The notes below the pieces were generated by a model. That model worked only from the letters and a program-made list of their open reading frames with translations, made no database searches and was not told where the DNA came from. Made by a program: the position numbers and the translations under genes. A stretch of DNA of 6,230 nt from Clostridiales bacterium UBA1381 (lineage in GTDB: Bacteria > Bacillota > Clostridia > UBA1381), in the NCBI GenBank assembly GCA_002305435.1, contig DBQZ01000026.1, forward strand, positions 11,734-17,963. Reading direction: 5' to 3'. This document shows positions 1 to 4,808 of the stretch, one piece after another; positions within the stretch are counted from its first letter, which is position 1, and the number at the start of each line of letters is the position of its first letter.

Positions 1-282
1 GAGCCGGAGGCGGTTTATGAGAAGATATGCTCGCTTTTGGCGGACTGTCCGAAAAAGACGGGGGTACTCTCTCAAAGCGGGCGGGACTACCCTGCCGATG
101 TTGTACTGTTTGCCGGAAAAGAGGACCGTGAATATGCGGCGGAGCTGTTTTCCTGCCTGAGGGAGTTTGACCGGCTGGGTATAGAGGTGGTATTTGCGGA
201 GTTTACGGAGCATGACGGCTTCGGGCTTGCGGTCAAAAACCGTCTTTATAAGGCGGCGGCCGGCCGTGTGATACGGGTGTAA
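1..282 (+). CDS. tsaC: Threonylcarbamoyl-AMP synthase (TsaC/Sua5 family), 3' end only
   Basis: Only the last 93 codons are present, read in frame 1 from the window edge to the TAA at 280-282; the true start lies upstream. The family makes threonylcarbamoyl-AMP from threonine, bicarbonate and ATP, the first step of t6A37 tRNA modification in the cytoplasm. What is visible resembles the C-terminal Sua5 domain of the long form, not the catalytic YrdC domain: a Rossmann-like stretch (ADVVLFAG, then YAAELFSCLREFDRLGIEVV) and the typical ending GLAVKNRLYKAAAGRVIRV, matching the family's 'GxGxAVxNRLxKAAG' tail. A TTG at codon 13 of the visible part is an internal Leu, not a start. The neighbours fit: tsaD of the same pathway lies three genes downstream, and tsaC next to ywlE is known from Bacillus (ywlC/ywlE). 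The catalytic domain is outside the window, so the name rests on the C-terminal domain and context. Confidence 0.82.
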   Translation, partial: EPEAVYEKICSLLADCPKKTGVLSQSGRDYPADVVLFAGKEDREYAAELFSCLREFDRLGIEVVFAEFTEHDGFGLAVKNRLYKAAAGRVIRV

Positions 283-309
283 AAGCATTTATTGAAAGAA
301 GGATACGGT

Positions 310-768
310 ATGAACGTACTTTTTATATGCACAGGCAACACCTGCCGCAGTCCGATGGCAGCGGCGCTGATGGCGAAAATATCCGAGGAGAACGATATGC
401 AGGTATACTGCGATTCGGCGGGGATAATGGCGGATACGGGCGCACCTGCGTCTGAAAACGCCCAAAAGGCGATGAAGCGTTACGGTATAGACCTTTCCTC
501 CCACAGGGCAAAGCAGGCGGACGGTGAGATACTCTCAGCGGCAGACCTTGTGCTTACGATGACAGAGGGGCAGAAGATGATGGTGTCGGCTCTCGGCGGG
601 GTGAAGAACGTGTATACCCTGGGCGAATATTCCGGCTGCGGCTATGATGTCCCCGACCCATTCGGAGGGGATATAGGCGAGTACGAGGAAACCGCAGAGG
701 CGATATACGATATGCTGACAGATGCGGCAGAGCGGATGCAGGACGAGATAGACGATGGAAAATACTGA
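310..768 (+). CDS. ywlE: Low-molecular-weight protein phosphatase, YwlE-type (probable protein-arginine phosphatase)
   Basis: A 152-residue cytoplasmic phosphatase of the low-molecular-weight PTP fold, full length for the family. The N-terminal P-loop reads CTGNTCRSP, giving nucleophile Cys7 and Arg13 of the CX5R motif; the DPFGG loop near the C-terminus supplies the general acid Asp116. Thr11 inside the P-loop is the residue that, in Bacillus YwlE, favours phospho-arginine over phospho-tyrosine; classical LMW-PTPs usually carry Ile or another hydrophobic residue there. From family knowledge this suggests that it removes the phospho-arginine marks placed by McsB on ClpCP substrates. The substrate is inference, as no mcsB is in the window. 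The ATG at 310 is preferred over an in-frame TTG at 292 because AGAAGG (297-302) sits 7 bases before the ATG and MNVLFICTGN is the family's usual N-terminus. It follows tsaC by 27 bases and overlaps rimI by 14. Confidence 0.88.
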   Translation: MNVLFICTGNTCRSPMAAALMAKISEENDMQVYCDSAGIMADTGAPASENAQKAMKRYGIDLSSHRAKQADGEILSAADLVLTMTEGQKMMVSALGGVKNVYTLGEYSGCGYDVPDPFGGDIGEYEETAEAIYDMLTDAAERMQDEIDDGKY

Positions 769-1219
769 GTATGAAATACGCCCGGCCAAGCTTTCTCGGG
801 CGGCGGAGCTGGCGGAGCTTGACCGGCTCTGCTTTTCCGTGCCGTGGTCGCTGCAGTCATTCTGCGATGAGTTGCAAAATCCGCTGGCGGTGTATCTTGT
901 AGCGGAAAAAGACGGCAGGCTTATAGGCTACTGCGGTTTTTGGAGCGTGGCAGGAGAGGGGCAGATAACGAATATCTGCACTCATCCGCTCTACAGGAGA
1001 AAGGGCGTGGCAAGGGCGCTGTTAAAGGAAGCGTTCCGCCGTGCTGCCAAGGAGAAGCTCTCGCTTATGACGCTTGAGGTCAGGCGGTCGAATTTGGCGG
1101 CAAGAAACCTTTATGAGGAGTTTGGGTTTTCGGTTATAGGCGAGAGAAAGAGATATTACAGCGACAACGGCGAGGATGCCGTTATAATGACAGTATACTT
1201 TGAGGACAGGAGCCGATAA
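755..1219 (+). CDS. rimI: Ribosomal-protein-alanine N-acetyltransferase RimI (GNAT family)
   Basis: A 154-residue GNAT acetyltransferase, the normal RimI length. RimI transfers acetyl from acetyl-CoA to protein N-termini (ribosomal protein S18 in E. coli; broader substrates are reported elsewhere). The acetyl-CoA loop is RRKGVARALL (81-90), followed by LEVRRSNLAARNLYEEFGF (108-126). Glu108 and Tyr120 keep the 12-residue spacing of the E. coli catalytic pair Glu103/Tyr115. RKRYYSDNGEDAVIM (131-145) is the typical RimI ending. The start at 755 lies 14 bases inside ywlE with only a weak AGGA (740-743), which suggests translational coupling. The stop TAA abuts the tsaD ATG. RimI next to TsaD is a classic pairing; the usual partner tsaB is neither adjacent nor fused here. 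Another GNAT function cannot be excluded, but sequence and context agree. Confidence 0.9.
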   Translation: MENTEYEIRPAKLSRAAELAELDRLCFSVPWSLQSFCDELQNPLAVYLVAEKDGRLIGYCGFWSVAGEGQITNICTHPLYRRKGVARALLKEAFRRAAKEKLSLMTLEVRRSNLAARNLYEEFGFSVIGERKRYYSDNGEDAVIMTVYFEDRSR

Positions 1220-2221
1220 ATGGACACACTTATACTGGGAATAGAATCCTCCTGCGACGAAACGTCGGCAGCCGTGGTGAAAAACGGCAGGGAGATACTT
1301 TCAAATGCGATAAACAGCCAGATAGCTATCCATAAGCAGTACGGCGGCGTAGTGCCGGAGATAGCGTCAAGGCGGCATATAGAGGTGATAGACGGTATAG
1401 TTGATGAAGCGCTCGCCGAGGCGGGCGTCACACTTTCTGATGTGGATGCGATAGCGGTAACGGCGGGCCCGGGGCTAATAGGTGCGCTTTTGGTGGGGGT
1501 ATCCCATGCAAAGGCGATGGCGTTTGCTCTTAAAAAGCCGCTTGTTGCGGTACACCATATAAAGGGGCATATCACGGCAAACTTCCTTGCCGACAAAACG
1601 CTCGAACCTCCGTTTGTATGTCTTGTAGCCTCGGGAGGCCACAGCCATATAGTGGATGTTCGCTCATATACCGATTTTGATATTTTGGGAAGAACCCGTG
1701 ATGATGCGGCTGGGGAAGCGTTTGACAAGATTGCAAGAGTTCTGGGGCTTGGATACCCCGGAGGGCCGCTTATAGATAAGCTTGCAAAAGAGGGGACGGC
1801 GAGTGTGGATTTCCCCCGTGTACAGCTTGGAGACAGCCTTGATTTCAGCTTCAGCGGAGTCAAGACGGCTGTTATAAATTATCTGCACAATCTGGAGCAG
1901 AAGGAATTGACATATAACAAGGCGGATATTGCCGCAAGCTTTGAGGAGGCCGTGGTCGATGTTTTGTGCGACCATACGATACGGGCTGCGAAAATGCGGG
2001 GACGGGATACCGTCGCCTTGGCAGGAGGAGTTGCGGCAAACTCACGGCTCCGGCAGGAGATGGCGCAAAGAGCCGCCGCTGCTGGGATGAAGCTTGTGTA
2101 TCCGCCGCCGGTGCTTTGTACCGACAATGCGGCGATGATAGCGGCGGCAGGGTATTTTGCCTATGAAAAGGGCGAAAGAGCCGATATGAGCCTGAACGCT
2201 TCGGCAAATCTGCCGTTTTAA
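1220..2221 (+). CDS. tsaD: tRNA N6-adenosine threonylcarbamoyltransferase TsaD
   Basis: A 333-residue protein, typical for TsaD (Kae1/Gcp/YgjD). It transfers the threonylcarbamoyl group from TC-AMP to A37 of ANN-decoding tRNAs, working with TsaB and TsaE in bacteria. The ASKHA ATPase-fold motifs are all visible: LGIESSCDETS (6-16) for phosphate binding, HHIKGH (112-117) whose His113 and His117 bind the metal, VASGGHSHI (136-144), GEAFDK (165-170), the glycine-rich LAGGVAANS (267-275), and CTDNAAMIA (300-308) whose Asp302 completes the metal site. The start ATG directly follows the rimI stop (TAAATG), with AGGAG at 1208-1212, 7 bases ahead, inside rimI. Its substrate would come from the tsaC product encoded upstream. 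ATA dominates its Ile codons (17 of 22 by hand count). No key residue is missing. Confidence 0.97.
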   Translation: MDTLILGIESSCDETSAAVVKNGREILSNAINSQIAIHKQYGGVVPEIASRRHIEVIDGIVDEALAEAGVTLSDVDAIAVTAGPGLIGALLVGVSHAKAMAFALKKPLVAVHHIKGHITANFLADKTLEPPFVCLVASGGHSHIVDVRSYTDFDILGRTRDDAAGEAFDKIARVLGLGYPGGPLIDKLAKEGTASVDFPRVQLGDSLDFSFSGVKTAVINYLHNLEQKELTYNKADIAASFEEAVVDVLCDHTIRAAKMRGRDTVALAGGVAANSRLRQEMAQRAAAAGMKLVYPPPVLCTDNAAMIAAAGYFAYEKGERADMSLNASANLPF

Positions 2222-2231
2222 GATATTTGAT

Positions 2232-2237
2232 AAGGAG
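2232..2237 (+). promoter_or_regulatory. Ribosome binding site of aroB, with unusually long spacing
   Basis: AAGGAG lies 12 bases before the aroB ATG at 2250, longer than the usual 5-9. A second ATG at 2241 is only 3 bases after it and opens a two-codon frame (ATG ATA TAG) that stops immediately before the aroB start. The family N-terminus (a short strand ahead of a nucleotide-binding fold) supports 2250 as the real start. Confidence 0.7.
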
Positions 2238-2249
2238 AACATGATATAG

Positions 2250-3338
2250 ATGAAAAAACTGCACGTGAATTTGGGAGATAATTCCTACGACATTCACTTT
2301 GCTGCCGATTTTTCGGGGCTTTGCCAAGCGCTTAGCGAGGCGGGAGCGCCGAGGAGGCTGCATATAGTTACGGATACGAATGTGGCAGAGCTGTACCTTA
2401 GCGAGGTAGAAAGGACGCTTTGCGAGGGCGGTTATGACGTGAGCTCTTTTGCGTTTCGGGCGGGGGAGCGGAACAAGAACATGGACACGATACTTAAAAT
2501 ATGCGCCTCCTGCGTAGAGGAGGGGCTTGACCGCAGAAGCATGATAGCGGCTTTGGGCGGCGGAGTTGTCGGCGATATGGCAGGCTTTGCGGCGGCGATA
2601 TTCATGCGGGGGATACCGTTTGTGCAGATACCGACGACGCTTTTGGCTCAGTCGGATTCGAGCGTGGGCGGCAAGACCGGCGTTGATTTTGACGGCGGCA
2701 AGAACCTTCTGGGCGCATTTCACCAGCCGAAGGCGGTTTATATAAACGTATCTACGGTAAAAACCCTGCCGGAGGAGGAGTTCATATCCGGTATGGGAGA
2801 GGTGATAAAGCACGGGATTATCCGTGACGGGGAGTTTTTCTCATACCTTGAGGAAAATTCCGAAGCGGTAAAAAAGCTTGACCCTGCGGCGATGATAGAA
2901 ACCTCGTATAAAAACTGCTCGATAAAGGCGGCTGTCGTTGAAGAGGACGAGAGGGAAACCGGCGCAAGAGCCGACTTAAATTTCGGCCATACGATAGGCC
3001 ATGCGGTGGAAGCCGCCCTTGATTTTTCGCTTACGCACGGCCAGTGCGTCGGCCTCGGCATGATAGCCGCAGCCGATATAGCACTGGGACGTGGTCTTAT
3101 AACGGCGGCGGAATATGATAGAATAGTTGGTACCCTCAAAAAATACGGCTTTAAAACGAGCGTAGCCCTGCCGGAGGATGAGGAAATTGAGCGTCTTATG
3201 GCTCATGATAAGAAAAAGACGAACGGCAGGCTTAAGTTCGTGCTGCCGGCGGGGATAGGGAAAGTGGTGCAGGTTACCGACGTTTCGCCGGAGGAGATAA
3301 AAAGGGCGGTAATGAAGATACGAGGGGTGCGGCAATGA
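2250..3338 (+). CDS. aroB: 3-dehydroquinate synthase AroB
   Basis: A 362-residue enzyme, normal AroB length. It converts DAHP to 3-dehydroquinate, the second step of the shikimate pathway, using NAD+ and a divalent metal in the cytoplasm. The NAD-binding region contains ALGGGVVGDMAGFAA (101-115) and then the signature IPTTLLAQSDSSVGGKTGVD (127-146). KNLLGAFHQPKAV (151-163) follows. The metal ligands are Glu184 (in MGEVIKHGII), His247 (in LNFGHTIGHAVEA) and His263 (in THGQCVGLGM), with the spacing of characterised AroB proteins. The gene lies 28 bases after tsaD, the longest gap of the upstream operon. Its TGA overlaps the lspA ATG in ATGA, implying coupled translation. No other shikimate gene is visible here. 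Confidence 0.97.
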   Translation: MKKLHVNLGDNSYDIHFAADFSGLCQALSEAGAPRRLHIVTDTNVAELYLSEVERTLCEGGYDVSSFAFRAGERNKNMDTILKICASCVEEGLDRRSMIAALGGGVVGDMAGFAAAIFMRGIPFVQIPTTLLAQSDSSVGGKTGVDFDGGKNLLGAFHQPKAVYINVSTVKTLPEEEFISGMGEVIKHGIIRDGEFFSYLEENSEAVKKLDPAAMIETSYKNCSIKAAVVEEDERETGARADLNFGHTIGHAVEAALDFSLTHGQCVGLGMIAAADIALGRGLITAAEYDRIVGTLKKYGFKTSVALPEDEEIERLMAHDKKKTNGRLKFVLPAGIGKVVQVTDVSPEEIKRAVMKIRGVRQ

Positions 3339-3826
3339 CGGTTTTCTGGATACTGGTCGCAGCCGCAACGGTCGCAGCCGACCAGTTCGCCAAATGGCTT
3401 ATAAGCACAAGGCTGACGCTTACCGACTGTATAACTGCAATTCCGGGGCTTTTTGATATTGTGTACGTGCGCAATTTCGGGGCGGCATTCAGCATGATGA
3501 GCGGGCGGGTATCGCTGCTCAGCGTAATATCGGTCGTTTTCTGTCTTGGAGTGATAGTATACTGGATAGTAAAAAGACCGAAAAAGCCGCTTTTGTGTGC
3601 TTCGCTCTCGCTGATGTTTGCGGGAGCTCTTGGAAATGCTGTTGACAGGATAGCAAGGGGATACGTGGTGGACTTCGTAAAGACGACGTTTATTGAATTT
3701 CCTGTGTTTAATATCGCCGATATAGCGATAGTCATAGGAGCGGCGCTTTTAGTGGTTTATGCGGTATGGTTTGACGAGGGGGCAGCAAACGGCAAAAAAG
3801 GCGGTAAGAATAAATGGAACAGGTAA
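3335..3826 (+). CDS. lspA: Lipoprotein signal peptidase (signal peptidase II) LspA
   Basis: A 163-residue integral membrane aspartyl protease that removes the signal peptide of prolipoproteins after the lipobox cysteine is diacylated. Four hydrophobic segments are visible: about 2-15, 61-79, 86-101 and 127-146. Conserved motifs are ADQFAKW (15-21), VRNFGAAFS (45-53), GNAVDRIARGYVVDF (100-114) with catalytic Asp104, and FNIADIAI (125-132) with catalytic Asp129. The C-terminal tail after the last membrane span is short, Gly-rich and basic (KKGGKNK), consistent with a cytoplasmic end. GAGGGG at 3322-3327 lies 7 bases before the start, and the ATG overlaps the aroB stop (ATGA). The last 13 bases overlap rluD, a conserved neighbour of lspA in Bacillota. 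Confidence 0.96.
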   Translation: MTVFWILVAAATVAADQFAKWLISTRLTLTDCITAIPGLFDIVYVRNFGAAFSMMSGRVSLLSVISVVFCLGVIVYWIVKRPKKPLLCASLSLMFAGALGNAVDRIARGYVVDFVKTTFIEFPVFNIADIAIVIGAALLVVYAVWFDEGAANGKKGGKNKWNR

Positions 3827-4749
3827 AGATAACCCCCGAGGAGTCGGGAGAGAGACTCGATAAATACTTGGCGGAAAACGTAGACGGGCTTTCCCGTACG
3901 TATGCCGCCCGCCTTTGCGATGAGGGGATGGTATATCTTGACGGCGGGGGAGCGGTTTCCAAAAAGTACAAGGTCAGGGCGGGGGAGGAAATAACTGTAG
4001 ACATCCCCGACCCTGAGGAGCTTTCGGCAGAGCCTGAGGATATACCGCTTGATATAGTCTACGAGGACGACAGCGTTATAGTGGTGAACAAGGCTCGGGG
4101 GATGGTCGTGCATCCGGCGGTAGGAAGCCCCTCGGGAACGCTTGTAAATGCGCTTTTGTACCATTGCCGGGACGGATTGTCGGGGATAAACGGGGTTTTG
4201 CGCCCCGGAATAGTCCACCGCATAGACAAAGACACCACAGGGCTTATGCTCGTGGCAAAGACGGACGAGGCGCATATTTGCTTTTCGTCCCAGCTAAAGC
4301 TGAGAAAGCCGCTGAGGCGGTATTGGGCGCTTGTGAACGGGGAGATAAAAGAAGAGGCGGGGATTATAAACAAGCCCATAGGCCGTGACCCGAAAGACCG
4401 CAAGCGTATGGCTGTAGTCAGGGGAGGAAAGGAAGCGGTAACTCATTACAGGGTGATCGAGCGGTTCTGCGGATACACGCTTGTGGAATGTGTGCTTGAA
4501 ACCGGCAGGACGCATCAGATACGGGTTCACATGGCGTCTATCGGCCACAGCCTTGTCGGGGATCCGCTCTACGGCAAAAAGGACGGGCGGTTTCCGCTTA
4601 CGGGGCAGATGCTCCACGCAAAGACGCTAGGCTTTGAGCATCCGAAAACGGGCGAGCTGATGGAATTTGATTCAGACATCCCCGAGGATTTCCAAACAAT
4701 AGTAGATACTCTGCGCCGTGAAAAAGAGGGCAGATTAACTTTTTATTAA
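3814..4749 (+). CDS. rluD: 23S rRNA pseudouridine synthase, RluD/RluA family
   Basis: A 311-residue pseudouridine synthase with an N-terminal S4 RNA-binding domain (about 13-65: GERLDKYLAE, then SRTYAARLCDEGMVYLDG) and a RluA catalytic domain. Catalytic Asp138 lies in HRIDKDTTGLMLVAKT (135-150), almost the same number as Asp139 of E. coli RluD. GRTHQIRVHMASIGH (231-245) and GDPLYG (249-254) are the other family motifs. RluD isomerises uridines in helix 69 of 23S rRNA. In Bacillota the orthologous group is often annotated only as 'RluA family' (YlyB-like), so the exact target sites are inference. A GGCGG-like site about 9 bases before the ATG lies inside lspA, which it overlaps by 13 bases. 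The gene ends with TAA within an AT-rich tract that leads into the promoter of the next gene. Confidence 0.93.
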   Translation: MEQVKITPEESGERLDKYLAENVDGLSRTYAARLCDEGMVYLDGGGAVSKKYKVRAGEEITVDIPDPEELSAEPEDIPLDIVYEDDSVIVVNKARGMVVHPAVGSPSGTLVNALLYHCRDGLSGINGVLRPGIVHRIDKDTTGLMLVAKTDEAHICFSSQLKLRKPLRRYWALVNGEIKEEAGIINKPIGRDPKDRKRMAVVRGGKEAVTHYRVIERFCGYTLVECVLETGRTHQIRVHMASIGHSLVGDPLYGKKDGRFPLTGQMLHAKTLGFEHPKTGELMEFDSDIPEDFQTIVDTLRREKEGRLTFY

Positions 4750-4757
4750 CTTTTTTA
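4735..4757 (+). repeat. Tandem 11-base repeat at the rluD stop codon
   Basis: TTAACTTTTT occurs twice, at 4735-4744 and 4746-4755, offset by 11 bases, about one helical turn. The second copy contains the rluD TAA. The tract is immediately upstream of the predicted -35 box and could act as an UP-like element or a protein site. It may also simply be AT-rich sequence. Confidence 0.55.
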
Positions 4758-4764
4758 AAAATAC

Positions 4765-4793
4765 TTGCATTTCCGGAGGAAATGGCGTATTAT
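4765..4793 (+). promoter_or_regulatory. Predicted sigma-A promoter for the LRR gene
   Basis: TTGCAT (4765-4770) and TATTAT (4788-4793) are separated by exactly 17 bases and each differs from the sigma-A consensus (TTGACA, TATAAT) at one or two positions. The AT-rich tract at 4735-4764 could serve as an UP element. Transcription would start near 4799-4801, only about 8-10 bases before the ATG at 4809. This is the only convincing promoter seen in the window. Confidence 0.6.
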
Positions 4794-4799
4794 AAGGAG
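4794..4799 (+). promoter_or_regulatory. Ribosome binding site of the LRR gene, abutting the -10 box
   Basis: AAGGAG lies 9 bases before the ATG at 4809, which settles the start together with the signal peptide that follows. It begins one base after the predicted -10 box, so a transcript started from that promoter would largely lack it. Read-through transcripts from rluD would carry it. Confidence 0.7.
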
Positions 4800-4808
4800 T
4801 GAGCAGGT

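Noticed and set aside
292..309. TTG start giving ywlE six extra residues
   Set aside because: The ATG at 310 has an AGAAGG site at proper spacing and gives the standard family N-terminus. The TTG would place that site inside the gene.
1156..1863. 235-codon open frame on the minus strand inside tsaD
   Set aside because: The product is a Ser/Ala/Ile-rich mirror of the tsaD coding sequence without any motif. The ATA and GCN bias on the + strand suppresses stops in the antisense frames.
2222..2249. Possible promoter in the tsaD-aroB gap
   Set aside because: The 28-base gap holds a ribosome binding site and TATTTGA-like AT-rich bases, but no -35 box at proper distance was found inside the end of tsaD.
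1872..2813. 313-codon open frame on the minus strand across the tsaD-aroB junction
   Set aside because: It lies antisense to two well-supported genes, its product is rich in Arg, His and Tyr with no recognisable domain, and no ribosome binding site or promoter is evident. It is a shadow of the codon bias of the + strand.
4711..4756. Possible rho-independent terminator at the end of rluD
   Set aside because: CTGC (4711-4714) and GCAG (4730-4733) can pair, with a possible extra GG/CC, and T-runs follow. The stem is only 4-6 pairs around a large loop and the T-runs are interrupted by TTAAC, so it is too weak to call.
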